Shown: positions 33,261 to 43,104, counted from the stretch's first letter. The stretch is DNA of 64,000 nucleotides from Candidatus Micrarchaeia archaeon (GCA_041653315.1 JBAZFO010000003.1:1-64000); one strand, 5' to 3'. Notes: generated by a model not told the origin, from the letters alone. Numbers and translations are program-made.

Positions 33261-35930
33261 ATGTATATGGTTCCTACAAAAAATGAACTTAGATTACAAT
33301 TTACAAAAGATTGGAAAACACATTATGACTTAAAAATCTTTAAAAAATATGGATTCGAAAGACAGCAATGTAAAAAATGCGGAAAAAACTTTTGGTCTAA
33401 ATTAAAACAAGATTTTTGTGGTGATCCCTCATGTGTAGGTTATCAATTCATTGGAAATCCCTCAGGAAAAAAACATTCGTATATCGAAGCTTGGAAAACA
33501 ATTGAAAAATATTTCACAAAAAATAAACATAAATCTATTTATACCTACCCCTCAGTAGCAAGATGGAGAGACGATTTATATTTTACAATAGCATCTATAT
33601 CTGATTTCCAGCCATATGTTGTCACTGGAGAAGTTAAACCCCCTGGAAACCCCTTAGTAATACCTCAAGCTTGTATTAGATTTGGGGATTTATCAAATGT
33701 AGGAGTGACTGGGAGACATATGACTTCATTTACTATGGTTGGACAACACGCATTTAACACTAAAAAAACAGGATTATTTTACTGGAAAGATCAAGCAATA
33801 GAACATGATATTAATTTATTAAAATCATTTGGAATTAAAGAAGAAGAAATTTCTTTTATTGAAGATGTATGGATGGGAGGAGGAAACTTTGGCCCATGTA
33901 TAGAATATTTTGTAAAAGGAATGGAAATAGGAAATTGTGTTTTTATGCAGTATCAATTTCTCCCAAATGGACAAATAAAAGAATTAGATACAAAAGTAAT
34001 AGATATGGGTGCTGGATTAGAAAGATTCGCTTGGATCACACAAGGTACTGCAACTATATATGAACCAACATATTCTTTTGTTCTTGATGAAATAATAAAA
34101 GATACAAATATAAAAGTGGATAATAAATTAAAATTAGAATTTTGGTCAAAGGCAGGAGGATTAGATATTGAAGAAGGAAAAGTATCAGAAGAAAAATCAA
34201 GAATAGCAAAAGAATTAGGAATGACTGAAAAAGAATTATTTAACAAAATCAAACCTTTGCAAGCTTCTTTTGCTTGCGCAGATCATTTGAAAACAATTTT
34301 ATTTACCTCAACAGATGGGATGCTTCCTAGCAACACGGGTGGAGGATATAATTTACGAATGATATTAAGAAGAACATTTGGATTTAATGAAGAATTTAAT
34401 TTAAATTTAAATTATGATAAAATATTTGAAAACCATGCTAAATTATTAAAACCATTATACCCTCATTACTCAGAAGGAATTGAAACAGCACAAGAAGTCG
34501 TAAAAGAAGAATTAATAAAATATAAAATCACAAAGGAAAAGGCGTTAGGAAAATTAACTAATGTAGTTGATAAAGCTAAAAAACAGGGTGGAATTCAATT
34601 AAATGAATTAATCCAATTATATGAAAGTGATGGGATACCTATTGAATTAATACAAGAAATATCAAAAAAGAATGGAATTGAATTAAATATCCCAGATAAT
34701 TTTTATGATTATATTAAAAAGAAAGATGAAGAAGTTGAAGAAAAACAAAAATATTGTGTGGATGAATTTTGTAAAACAAAAAGTGAATATTATGAAAAAA
34801 CAGAATGTAAAGCTAAAATAATTGGAATCTTAGATCATTTTATAATAACAAATAAGTCTTGTTTTTATCCAGAAAGCGGGGGACAAATTGGAGATATTGG
34901 TACAATTAATAATGAAAAAGTTTTAGAAACAATAAAACAAAAAGGAGTTATAATGCATAAAGTTGAAAATATAAAAAACTTTAAAAAAGGACAAACTGTT
35001 ATTTTAAAAATAAATATGGATAGAAGAAGACAGATTTCAATGCATCATACTGGTGCTCACTTACTTAATGCAGCAGCAAGAAAAATTTTAGGAAGACATG
35101 TTTGGCAGGCAGGTTCCTACAAAGATGAATATAAAGGCCAGTTAGATTTAACACATTATAAAAAAATAACTCAAGAAGAATTAAATCAAATAGAAAAACA
35201 AGTAAATAAATATATAAGAGAAAATTTGGATATTAAAACAGTTGAATTAGATAGAGATAAAGCAGAAGAAAAATATGGAATGAGAATATATCAAGGAGGA
35301 GCAGTACCAGGAAATAAATTAAGAATTGTTTCGATTGGAGATATAGATCATGAAGCATGCGGTGGAACACATACTACATTTAAAAAAACAGGGGAACTTG
35401 GGATATTCAAAATAATAAAAAGAGAAGGAATAAAAGATGGAATTGAAAGAATTTCATTTAAATGCGGTGATTCAGCAATAGAATATATTCAAAACAAAGA
35501 AGAAATAATAAGAAAAACTGCAAATATAATTTCAATACCAGAAGAAAAATTATATGAAGGAGTTGAAAAAATATTTGAAGATTGGAAACAAAGAGGTAAA
35601 ATATTAATTTCTTTAAGACAAGAATTTGCTAAAAGAGAGATAGATAGATTAGAAAAAATATATGAAAAAAATAAAAAAATTATCATAAGACCAATAAATG
35701 CTAATATTGAAACTTTAAAACAAATAGGAGATGAAATAACAAAAAGAGAAAGCGCTATGGCAGTTATTTTAGTAAACTCATCTAACAATATAGTATGCGC
35801 AGTTGGAAAAAAATCTGAACAAAATGCTAAGGAAATTTTAGAAAAAACATGTAAAAAATACGGCGGTTCAGGTGGCGGAAGTATAAAAATTGCATTTGGA
35901 AAAACATTAAAAATTGTCAAAAAGGATTAA
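33261..35930 (+). CDS. alaS: Alanyl-tRNA synthetase, archaeal type
   Basis: Charges tRNA-Ala. The 889-residue protein starts with the archaea-specific N-terminal Cys motif (CKKCGKNFW...CGDPSC, about 37-60). The aminoacylation domain includes VARWRDDLYFTIASI and DMGAGLERFAW. The editing domain shows ISMHHTGAHLLNAAAR and the C-x-x-x-H motif EACGGTHTT. The Gly-rich DHHA1 tail has KKYGGSGGGS. The length is normal for archaeal AlaRS. A TATA-like TATATAAAAAC lies close upstream, so the mRNA may have a very short leader. The end abuts the convergent gene at 35932. Confidence 0.96.
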   Translation: MYMVPTKNELRLQFTKDWKTHYDLKIFKKYGFERQQCKKCGKNFWSKLKQDFCGDPSCVGYQFIGNPSGKKHSYIEAWKTIEKYFTKNKHKSIYTYPSVARWRDDLYFTIASISDFQPYVVTGEVKPPGNPLVIPQACIRFGDLSNVGVTGRHMTSFTMVGQHAFNTKKTGLFYWKDQAIEHDINLLKSFGIKEEEISFIEDVWMGGGNFGPCIEYFVKGMEIGNCVFMQYQFLPNGQIKELDTKVIDMGAGLERFAWITQGTATIYEPTYSFVLDEIIKDTNIKVDNKLKLEFWSKAGGLDIEEGKVSEEKSRIAKELGMTEKELFNKIKPLQASFACADHLKTILFTSTDGMLPSNTGGGYNLRMILRRTFGFNEEFNLNLNYDKIFENHAKLLKPLYPHYSEGIETAQEVVKEELIKYKITKEKALGKLTNVVDKAKKQGGIQLNELIQLYESDGIPIELIQEISKKNGIELNIPDNFYDYIKKKDEEVEEKQKYCVDEFCKTKSEYYEKTECKAKIIGILDHFIITNKSCFYPESGGQIGDIGTINNEKVLETIKQKGVIMHKVENIKNFKKGQTVILKINMDRRRQISMHHTGAHLLNAAARKILGRHVWQAGSYKDEYKGQLDLTHYKKITQEELNQIEKQVNKYIRENLDIKTVELDRDKAEEKYGMRIYQGGAVPGNKLRIVSIGDIDHEACGGTHTTFKKTGELGIFKIIKREGIKDGIERISFKCGDSAIEYIQNKEEIIRKTANIISIPEEKLYEGVEKIFEDWKQRGKILISLRQEFAKREIDRLEKIYEKNKKIIIRPINANIETLKQIGDEITKRESAMAVILVNSSNNIVCAVGKKSEQNAKEILEKTCKKYGGSGGGSIKIAFGKTLKIVKKD

Positions 35931-35931
35931 A

Positions 35932-36699
35932 TTACTCAAAAACCCAAATAGATTTATATTTTTTTAAATTTTCTTCTGATAAATCATAAGTCATATCCAC
36001 TAAATCAAACTGACAACCAGTATCTCTTTGCAGCGCATATACTTTTGGCTCTTTATTTTTATCTCTTAAAAAAAATCTTTTGGGGCCTTTATATCTATCT
36101 AAAACTTCTGGATTTGGTAATCCAGTTCTAATATCAATATGGCATTCACCATATTCTTCTTCAGGAACTGGATGACATATAATATCATTAACTTTATCCA
36201 AAGTTAAAACAAAAACATTATCTTTTTTTTCAAAATTAAAACAACAAGCATTTATTATTAAAGCCATATTAGGTAAATCTCTTTTTCCTTTAGGAACTTC
36301 TATGACAACATGAGAATCAAAATGAGGAATAAAAACTTCAAAATATTCACCTATTGTTTTTCCTATTGGAGGTATGGCAAATAGTTTAGGAATTAATATA
36401 TATTTTGGGTTTGGAAAAAAATTATAATATTCTTGATTTCTAATTCTATTATCCCTACATAACTTAGGAATAAATTCTTTATCAAATACTAATGCAGTTT
36501 CTAAATCTTTTATTGGCAACGGTTTTCCTTTAAAAATTTTTGATTTTCCAATAATAGCAAATTCATTTGGAAAATTTCTACATAACTCATGCAATTCAAA
36601 AAAATCCATTTTAGTTTCTAAGGTTCTAACTAATTTTGCATTTGGTGTTCCAGAAAATAAAACTCTTTCTTTTGAAAATACTAATTCTTTATGTATCAT
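35932..36699 (-). CDS. Hypothetical protein (255 aa)
   Basis: A soluble protein of mixed alpha/beta composition with several Pro- and Gly-rich loops (KGKPLPIKDLETALVFDKEF, HPVPEEEYGECHIDIRTGLP). No membrane segment, signal or nucleotide-binding motif is seen. Two separate Cys occur around 151-152, plus CRN and CHP elements, but there is no clear zinc site. An AGGTTATC-like context lies upstream of the ATG. I do not recognise a family. It converges on alaS with one base between the stops. Confidence 0.65.
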   Translation of the reverse strand: MIHKELVFSKERVLFSGTPNAKLVRTLETKMDFFELHELCRNFPNEFAIIGKSKIFKGKPLPIKDLETALVFDKEFIPKLCRDNRIRNQEYYNFFPNPKYILIPKLFAIPPIGKTIGEYFEVFIPHFDSHVVIEVPKGKRDLPNMALIINACCFNFEKKDNVFVLTLDKVNDIICHPVPEEEYGECHIDIRTGLPNPEVLDRYKGPKRFFLRDKNKEPKVYALQRDTGCQFDLVDMTYDLSEENLKKYKSIWVFE

Positions 36700-36740
36700 A
36701 AGATAACCTCATTAAAAGATACTATTGATATTAAATGTAT

Positions 36741-37268
36741 TTAAAAAACCATATGAAAAGCATAATTTCCTAAATAAGCAAAAAGTATAAATCTTAATAT
36801 TTTACCACACATTGAAGCTAATAAAAATTTCCACATTTTCATATGCATTGCTCCTGCTGTTATTCCTGCAATATCAAAAAAGGGGTTTGGTATAAATGCA
36901 AATACAAAAATTGCAAAAGCACCATATTTATCAACTTCGTCCGTATATTTTTTAATATGTTTTTCTTTATTTAAAATTTTTGTTCCTCCTTTTCCTAAAT
37001 AATATCCTGTTAATTCTCCTATTGCGCTTCCTGTACCTGCAAGTACGCCCAATAAAATTGGATCTAAGGTTTTAGCCATCAAAAAAACTATTGCCCAAGA
37101 GGGAATAGGAACAATAATAGTAGCACTTCCAATTAATGATATTAAAAAAGCACCTATATACCCTAAAGATTCAAAATAAGTAAGATAATCCAGCATTAAA
37201 AAAGCAATACAAATTATAAGTAAAGTAATAATTACAGTTAAAATTGAACTTATTTTATTATTCAACAA
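36741..37268 (-). CDS. VTT/DedA-like membrane protein
   Basis: A 175-residue integral membrane protein of the VTT (DedA/SNARE-associated) family, proteins linked to lipid scrambling or proton-dependent transport. The family core is visible: IVPIPSWAIVFLMAKTLDP, then GTGSAIGELTGYYLGKGG (about 79-96) and FIPNPFFDIAGITAGAMHM (about 125-143). It appears to begin at a TTG (37268). It is short for the family but contains the complete VTT domain. Confidence 0.85.
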   Translation of the reverse strand: MLNNKISSILTVIITLLIICIAFLMLDYLTYFESLGYIGAFLISLIGSATIIVPIPSWAIVFLMAKTLDPILLGVLAGTGSAIGELTGYYLGKGGTKILNKEKHIKKYTDEVDKYGAFAIFVFAFIPNPFFDIAGITAGAMHMKMWKFLLASMCGKILRFILFAYLGNYAFHMVF

Positions 37269-37277
37269 ATCACTTTT

Positions 37278-37862
37278 TTATTTTTTAAATTCACATCCAC
37301 ATTCGGCGCATTTTTTAGCGCTTGCTGGATTTGTTGCACCACATTCAGGACACTTTAAATATTTATTATTATCTTCCAATGCACGCTCTTTTCCAAATTC
37401 TTTTGGTTTTATTTTTCCATCAATCAAACCAAAGGATTTTCCTTCTAAATCATACACTAATAATTTTTCCTTTTTTAATTTTTCTATTATTAAAGATAAA
37501 ATAATCATAAATTCTTCTAAATCAACTTCATATTGAATTGAAATTTTATAAGATTTTCCCAATAATGCAATTAAATTTCTTAAAAATGCTGCATCTAATT
37601 CAACAGATTCTTCTTCTTTTTTAGATGCTTGTTTTAATTTTTCGCTTAATATTAAATTAGTTAATGATATCTCTTTATGAATTTTCCTTAATTCTTTCGA
37701 TTCATCTTTAATTTTCATTTGAAATTCCATAGCTAAATTAGCTATAGTACCCCAAGATAATTCAGATAAATTCTCTTTAAAACCAGGGGGTAATTTTTCT
37801 TTGTACCTATGAAGTAATTCTTGAGTTTCAATATTTTCAACTTTATCAAAGGTTTGTTTCAT
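37278..37862 (-). CDS. Helical protein with C-terminal zinc ribbon
   Basis: A 194-residue protein, mostly helical with a probable coiled coil (about 50-85), ending in a four-Cys zinc ribbon LKCPECGATNPASAKKCAEC plus CGCEFKK. A C-terminal CPxCG/CxxCG ribbon usually serves a protein- or nucleic-acid-binding role. It lies 9 bp upstream of the VTT gene on the same strand and is probably co-transcribed with it. Confidence 0.75.
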   Translation of the reverse strand: MKQTFDKVENIETQELLHRYKEKLPPGFKENLSELSWGTIANLAMEFQMKIKDESKELRKIHKEISLTNLILSEKLKQASKKEEESVELDAAFLRNLIALLGKSYKISIQYEVDLEEFMIILSLIIEKLKKEKLLVYDLEGKSFGLIDGKIKPKEFGKERALEDNNKYLKCPECGATNPASAKKCAECGCEFKK

Positions 37863-37895
37863 ACTTTCATATTCAACAGAGATATTTATATATGT

Positions 37896-39212
37896 TTACT
37901 TTTTTGAAATTGCTCTCTGTAATTTTTCTGCATTAAAGTCTTTTTTAACAAAAATATAAGAAATCAAAAATCCAAGTAATACTATCAATAACCCAAAGAA
38001 AATGACTTCAATTTCTATTTGTGCTATAAGTAATAAACAAGATAATGCACCAAAAAAAGCTAAAACAGGAAACTTACCAATATTTAAAGGGATTTTAAAA
38101 TTTCTTTTTATATTAGGCATTTTATATCTCAAAACAATTGCAGAAACATTAACAATAAAAAACGGAATTAAAATTGTGATATTAGTCATATTTGCTACAA
38201 GATTTATATTTCCTAATAATACAAATAATGAAGATAAAATAAATAATAAAATTATGGCAACCCATGGAGTTTGTCTTTTTTTATGTAATCTTCCTAGTAT
38301 TTCAGGTAAAACTTTTCCTCTTGCCATTCCATAAATCATTCTTGATGCTGCTAATAAAATTAATAAAATAGTATTCGCAGTTGCAAATAATGCTATAATC
38401 CCCATTATAAAAAATGCATCATTTCCTAAAAATGAATGAGATACTACATCTGCTAAAGGAGCAGTAGATTCTCCTAAAACCTCCCAATTCATTACACTTA
38501 TTGCAGAAATAGCAACAAGAATATATAATATAGTTGAAATAACAATTGCAAATAAAGTTGCCTTTGGAACTATTTTTGTAGGATCTTTAACTTCTTCTGC
38601 CATATTTACTATTTCATCAAAACCAATATAAGCAAAAAATATTAATGCAGCAGCAGAAAATACTCCAGCCATACCAAATTCTGCTGGAAATTCAAAATAA
38701 TCAACTGAACCTAAGTAGGGAATTGCTAAAAATACAACTGCAATTAAACCTAAAATCTCTACTATAGAACATATAATAGCAAACCATGCAGATTCTTTTA
38801 TCCCATAAAATAAAATAATTGATAGTACTGCTAAACTCCCAACTGCAGTTAAAATTATGGGTGTATTAAAAAATGCATTAAAATAACCAGCAAAACCTAA
38901 AGAAACTGCTGCTACTGATATAATTGGAGAAATAAGTAATAACCACCCGATAACAAATGCTAATCTTTTATTAAATGCTTTTTCAGTAAAAACAAATTCT
39001 GCACCTGCTTTAGGAAATAAAGATGCTAATTCTGCATAACTTAACCCGCTTAATGCTGCTACTCCTGCGGCAATTAAAAAAGATAACCAAACTGTATTTC
39101 CTGCTACTCCTGCTGCTTCTCCAATTAAAACATATATCCCTGCACCCAAAATAATTCCTATTCCAGTCAATGTTAATTCCCAAAATCCTAAAGCTCTCTT
39201 TAATTCAACCAT
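37896..39212 (-). CDS. APC-family amino acid permease (copy A)
   Basis: A 438-residue transporter with about 12 hydrophobic helices. The N-terminus LTLTGIGIILGAGIYVLIGE (about 12-31) is the APC-family consensus substrate-binding segment in helix 1, and FFAYIGFDEIVNMAEEVKDP (about 192-211) is the helix 6 segment. It is closely related to the next gene over its whole length, so the two are tandem duplicates that have diverged. The substrate is unknown. No dedicated regulator lies nearby. Confidence 0.92.
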   Translation of the reverse strand: MVELKRALGFWELTLTGIGIILGAGIYVLIGEAAGVAGNTVWLSFLIAAGVAALSGLSYAELASLFPKAGAEFVFTEKAFNKRLAFVIGWLLLISPIISVAAVSLGFAGYFNAFFNTPIILTAVGSLAVLSIILFYGIKESAWFAIICSIVEILGLIAVVFLAIPYLGSVDYFEFPAEFGMAGVFSAAALIFFAYIGFDEIVNMAEEVKDPTKIVPKATLFAIVISTILYILVAISAISVMNWEVLGESTAPLADVVSHSFLGNDAFFIMGIIALFATANTILLILLAASRMIYGMARGKVLPEILGRLHKKRQTPWVAIILLFILSSLFVLLGNINLVANMTNITILIPFFIVNVSAIVLRYKMPNIKRNFKIPLNIGKFPVLAFFGALSCLLLIAQIEIEVIFFGLLIVLLGFLISYIFVKKDFNAEKLQRAISKK

Positions 39213-39239
39213 AACTTCATTAAAACATAAACCTTTAAA

Positions 39240-40574
39240 TTATTTTCTTGTATTGTGAAAATGTCTTTTTTCAATTTTCTTTTGACTCTTTTTTGGCAAA
39301 ATCTTATCTTTAACAAATATATAGGAAACTAAAAATCCTAAAATAATAATTGAAGAACCAAATAGGATTACTTCAAATTTCATTTGTAAAATTAATAAAA
39401 CACAAGTTAAAGCACCAAAAAAAGGAATTAATGGAAATTTCCCAATATTAAACGGGGTTTTAAAACTTCTTTTTATATCTGACATTTTATATCTTAAAAC
39501 AATAGCAGAAACATTAACAATAAAAAATGAAGTTAAAATTGCAATATTAGTCATATTTGCGATTATTCCTATTTTACCAATTAAAACAAATATTGAAGAT
39601 AATATACATAATAAAATTATGGCAACCCAAGGGGATCTATATTTTTCATGAATTTTTGCTAAAATAGAGGGTAATCCCTTACCTTCAGCCATACCAAAAG
39701 TCAATCTTGATGCTGCTAATAAAATCAACAAAATTGTACTTGCAGTTGCAAATAATGCTATTGCTCCTAAAATTAAATAAGCATTATTTCCTAATGAAAC
39801 AGAAGCAACATCTGCTAATGGTGCTTTTGAATTTGCAAGGTCCTGCCAATTTATAACACTCACAGAAGAAATAGCTACTAAAACATATAAAATTGTTGAA
39901 ACTAATAATGCAACAAGAGTTGCTTCAGGAACAACAACCTTTGGATTTTTTGTTTCTTCACCCATATTAATAATTGTATCAAAACCTATATATGCAAAAA
40001 ATACCAAAGCTGCAGCAGATAAAACTCCAGATAACCCATACTCTGGAACCATTTCAAAATAATCAATTGAATCAAAATTTGGTATACCTAAAAATATAAT
40101 CATAAGTAAACCTAAAATAGTAATTATAGCACATATGATCGCAAATCTTGCTGATGCTTTTATACCAAAAAATAAGATAATTGAAAAAACTATTAAACTT
40201 CCAATTGCAGTTAAAATTATAGGTGTATTAAAAAAAATAGCAAAATATCCAGCAAAACCTAATGCAACTGCGGCAGCAGAAATAATACAAGCAATTATTA
40301 ATAACCATCCAATAACAAATGCTAATCTTTTATTAAATGCTTTTTCAGTAAAAACAAATTCTGCACCTGCTTTAGGAAATAAAGATGCTAATTCTGCATA
40401 ACTTAAACCAGTCAATGCTGCAACTATTCCTGCTATAACAAAAGATAACCAAACCATATTTCCAGATAATCCTGCAGCCTGGCCTATTAAAACATAGATA
40501 CCTGCACCTAGAATAATTCCTATTCCAGTCAATGTTAATTCCCAAAATCCTAAAGCTCTTTTTAATCTTTTCAT
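39240..40574 (-). CDS. APC-family amino acid permease (copy B)
   Basis: A 444-residue paralogue of the downstream permease, with the same helix 1 sequence LTLTGIGIILGAGIYVLIG and helix 6 sequence FFAYIGFDTIINMGEETKNP. The DNA around the first 100 codons is nearly identical between the copies, pointing to recent duplication or gene conversion. It differs in a longer basic C-terminal tail (SQKKIEKRHFHNTRK). It probably heads a two-gene transcript. Confidence 0.92.
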   Translation of the reverse strand: MKRLKRALGFWELTLTGIGIILGAGIYVLIGQAAGLSGNMVWLSFVIAGIVAALTGLSYAELASLFPKAGAEFVFTEKAFNKRLAFVIGWLLIIACIISAAAVALGFAGYFAIFFNTPIILTAIGSLIVFSIILFFGIKASARFAIICAIITILGLLMIIFLGIPNFDSIDYFEMVPEYGLSGVLSAAALVFFAYIGFDTIINMGEETKNPKVVVPEATLVALLVSTILYVLVAISSVSVINWQDLANSKAPLADVASVSLGNNAYLILGAIALFATASTILLILLAASRLTFGMAEGKGLPSILAKIHEKYRSPWVAIILLCILSSIFVLIGKIGIIANMTNIAILTSFFIVNVSAIVLRYKMSDIKRSFKTPFNIGKFPLIPFFGALTCVLLILQMKFEVILFGSSIIILGFLVSYIFVKDKILPKKSQKKIEKRHFHNTRK

Positions 40575-40643
40575 ATTTTCAATGTTATAAAAGATAAGTT
40601 TTTAAAAATGCGCTTTAAAATTAAACATATGGAGGTGTATTTA

Positions 40644-41333
40644 ATGAAAAAAATACCAATAGTATTTGTTTTAGTAATTGGATTGCTATTACTTATGGGG
40701 TGCACTCAAACAGAAACTGAAACAAATGGAAATTTAAAAGAAGATAATAAAGAAGAAATTGAAATACCAACAGCTGAAGAAAAAACAGTAGATAATTCAT
40801 TTCAAGGATTTATGAATTGGAAAGAAGGAATGTGGGCAGATATAAGATCTATTGAAGGAGAAAGTACTGTCATGTCAATTGTAGAAATCAAAAATAACAT
40901 TATCAAATTTCAAACAGAAAGTATAATAGAAAACCAAGAATCTATTTCTCAAATTTGGTATGATGAAAGTTCTATGAAAGTAATCAAATTTATATCTAAA
41001 ACTGACGATATGGTTATTTGTTTTGATATGATTGAAGAAGAACAAGTAGAACTTCCAAAAGAAGACGAAGCATATCTTGGAAAAACTCCAGAAATGGGAT
41101 ATGGATTATATACCACTCCAACAAATAAAAAAGTAAATTCAGCTAAATTTAAAGCAGAAAATGGAGAATATTGGGTTTCAAATGAAGTTCCTTTTGGCAT
41201 AGTAAAAATTACAGACAGCCAAACAGATTTAATATCATTATATGATTTTGGAACTTCTGGAGCAATAAATAAAATTAGTGAAACAGATATAGCTAATTGC
41301 CAAGATTTAAGTTCATTAATATCTACCAACTAA
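40644..41333 (+). CDS. Predicted lipoprotein
   Basis: About 229 residues. The ATG at 40644 follows GGAGGTGTATTTA, the strongest ribosome-binding site nearby, and gives the signal MKKIPIVFVLVIGLLLLMGC with a lipobox-like Cys. A Glu/Thr-rich linker (about 20-45) leads into a beta-rich domain with GMWADIRSIEGEST and YGLYTTP. It is surface-anchored; function unknown. The frame extends 12 codons upstream but without a signal-like start. Confidence 0.75.
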   Translation: MKKIPIVFVLVIGLLLLMGCTQTETETNGNLKEDNKEEIEIPTAEEKTVDNSFQGFMNWKEGMWADIRSIEGESTVMSIVEIKNNIIKFQTESIIENQESISQIWYDESSMKVIKFISKTDDMVICFDMIEEEQVELPKEDEAYLGKTPEMGYGLYTTPTNKKVNSAKFKAENGEYWVSNEVPFGIVKITDSQTDLISLYDFGTSGAINKISETDIANCQDLSSLISTN

Positions 41334-41364
41334 TTTCTTTCTTTTTTTTATTTTAATTAGAATA

Positions 41365-41472
41365 TGGGCCCAGTGAGATTTGAACTCACGGCCTCTCGAT
41401 TATCAGTCGAGCGCTCCAACCATTTTAGGCTTATTTAAATCTTACTAAATAAACTGACTAAGCTATGGGCCC
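41365..41472 (-). tRNA. tRNA-Ile(GAT) with D-loop intron
   Basis: The acceptor GGGCCCA pairs with TGGGCCC, discriminator A. The anticodon arm is CTCGA-CTGATAA-TCGAG, anticodon GAT. The T-arm is intact, GTGAG-TTCAAAT-CTCAC. The D-loop is expanded: after GCTT-AGTCA an insertion of about 33 nt (roughly 41421-41453), with TTATTTA/TAAATAA pairing, separates it from GGTTG-GAGC. Removal gives a normal 75-nt tRNA. The splice point is ambiguous by one base because G flanks both sides. Confidence 0.9.
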
Positions 41473-41532
41473 ATTAAAATCAGAGAAATATGGTATAAAA
41501 GAATATAAAAAAGTTTTGTTTAATTTAAAAAC

Positions 41533-42453
41533 TCAAATCTGGCTCATTAATTTAGTTAAATCTTCATTTTTTAATTTTTGCATTTCAATTTTAGGTGTAT
41601 AATACTCACTTTGCCCTTGAACCAATCTTTCTCTTATTTCTAAACATATTAAATACTCTTCCTGTAATTTATCAAATCTATGTTCTTCTTCCGGATCAAA
41701 TGATTTAACTTGTCTTTTTGCAGTCATTGCTTGAATACTTCTTGTAACATCATTTAATTTGTCTTCATTTTCATCAAATTTTTCAAGTAATAAATTTGAA
41801 ACCCAAATATTTTTGTTATTAATCTTCCTTAATGTTTCTGGATTCCAATTAATAATTTTTTCTCCTTTTTGATTTCCACTAATTAATCTACTATTTTTAA
41901 TACAGCAAGAAAATCCAATTCTATTAAGAAGTTGAATTAATTTTTTTTGTTTTTCAATTTTTATTGAAGAAATATCAACTGACCAATCATTTGAAACTGA
42001 AAATGATTCTATTGCATCTTTTATTTCATCTGCATCAGATTGTGGCATAGAATTAAGAAGTAAGGTTAATTCTGCTAATTCCTCTCTTTTTTCGTAATTT
42101 TCTTTTGTTAATCTTCCTCTTTGTTTCATGTTTTCATATAATTTTCCTTGTTTTGATTTTGCTGCGTACATCATTTCTCCAATAGTATGGGAATTAATTT
42201 CATCTGATAATTCATCAACAATTGATCTATGAAGAATTACTGTTAAAATACCTGCAGATTTTATCTTCATTTCTAAAGGAACAAGATTTACTTTTGTTTC
42301 ATCTATAAAATTATTTAATGCAGAAATATGAATATCTTTTTGTTCTGCCCCATTTTGAAGTAAATAATCTCTTTTAAAAGTAAGCTCTCCTAATCTCCTT
42401 GACAAGGAGCTATAATCAACCAAATCCGCATGTGTAATTGTCATTTCTACCAA
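41533..42453 (-). CDS. Hypothetical helical protein
   Basis: About 306 residues of charged helical sequence with likely coiled coils (SRRLGELTFKRDYLLQNG; RLTKENYEKREELAELTLL). No signal or membrane segment. The open frame extends to 42636, but that extension is basic low-complexity sequence lying in a structured intergenic region. GGTGATTAAG directly precedes an in-frame TTG at 42453; ATGs at 42465 and 42444 are alternatives. I do not recognise a family. It lies downstream of an HTH gene on the same strand. Confidence 0.65.
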   Translation of the reverse strand: MVEMTITHADLVDYSSLSRRLGELTFKRDYLLQNGAEQKDIHISALNNFIDETKVNLVPLEMKIKSAGILTVILHRSIVDELSDEINSHTIGEMMYAAKSKQGKLYENMKQRGRLTKENYEKREELAELTLLLNSMPQSDADEIKDAIESFSVSNDWSVDISSIKIEKQKKLIQLLNRIGFSCCIKNSRLISGNQKGEKIINWNPETLRKINNKNIWVSNLLLEKFDENEDKLNDVTRSIQAMTAKRQVKSFDPEEEHRFDKLQEEYLICLEIRERLVQGQSEYYTPKIEMQKLKNEDLTKLMSQI

Positions 42454-42484
42454 CTTAATCACCATTATTCTTTTATTTGGAGAA

Positions 42485-42605
42485 AAAAAGGCAGAAACAC
42501 AAAAAGAGAATAGTGTTTTTGGTGTGTTGTGGGAGGTGAAAACTGCCTTTTTCCCCTTTGCTCTTTTTGCCGCACGGCAAAAATAAAAATGGAGATTAAA
42601 TCTCC
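42485..42605. other. Structured, GC-richer intergenic region
   Basis: Between two minus-strand genes there are nested inverted repeats: AAAAAGGCAG (42485-42494) with CTGCCTTTTT (42543-42552), TTTTTGCCG/CGGCAAAAA (42564-42583) and GGAGAT-TAA-ATCTCC (42591-42605). The region is noticeably richer in G and C than its surroundings. It could be a structured RNA, a double terminator or an attenuator of the downstream gene. No tRNA T-arm or C/D boxes could be found. Confidence 0.5.
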
Positions 42606-42662
42606 GTTTGGGTCGCCTTGCCAGCGTGTATAGCAAGTATGATTTTTGATTTTATATGAAAT

Positions 42663-43088
42663 TTATTTCAATTTGAAATAAACTGTTCTGCCTACTTGTT
42701 GTTTAACAAGTAAACCTGTTGAACAAAGCTTGTTTAATCTTGCACTTGCTGCATTTACTCCTTTATATTTAAAGTAAACTTTTACATCATTAGCACATAC
42801 TGCATTTTTTTGCCTAATAAAATCAACAATTTTTTGATCTACCATAGGCAATAATTGCTGGTTCTCTTCTTCATCTATTATTAATCCATTTTCTATTCTA
42901 TCAAGCTTTTCTACGATTGTTTTTAACATTCTATTTGAATTTTCTCTCTCTTCAACTAACAACTGTAATAATCCAGCCAAAACAACCGGATCTTTGAATT
43001 TTGGCATTTCCTTTTCAATTTGTTCAATGATATTCTGCATAGCCGAACTTTCGGCGATAGGTTTATAAATTTCCTCTTTCTTTATCAT
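42663..43088 (-). CDS. Winged-helix DNA-binding protein
   Basis: A 141-residue protein. Residues about 1-80 are helical, with two coiled-coil-like stretches. The C-terminal ~60 residues form a winged helix (QKIVDFIRQKNAVCANDVKV, then NAASARLNKLCSTGLLVKQQ and VGRTVYFKL). It is probably a transcription regulator. Three palindromes lie immediately upstream of its start, consistent with autoregulation. Confidence 0.7.
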   Translation of the reverse strand: MIKKEEIYKPIAESSAMQNIIEQIEKEMPKFKDPVVLAGLLQLLVEERENSNRMLKTIVEKLDRIENGLIIDEEENQQLLPMVDQKIVDFIRQKNAVCANDVKVYFKYKGVNAASARLNKLCSTGLLVKQQVGRTVYFKLK

Positions 43089-43104
43089 ATCAAAACCTAT
43101 TTTA

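Noticed and set aside
37896..40574. Tandem permeases as an insertion like gdhA
   Set aside because: The similarity spans the full length of both genes, so ordinary tandem gene duplication explains it; no flanking short repeats were found.
42454..42636. N-terminal extension of the 41533 gene
   Set aside because: Basic low-complexity sequence translated from the structured intergenic region, no ribosome-binding site.
42595..42660. Possible tRNA in the GC-rich intergenic region
   Set aside because: No T-loop TTCRA motif and no acceptor pairing; the GGAGAT/ATCTCC stem does not make a valid anticodon arm.
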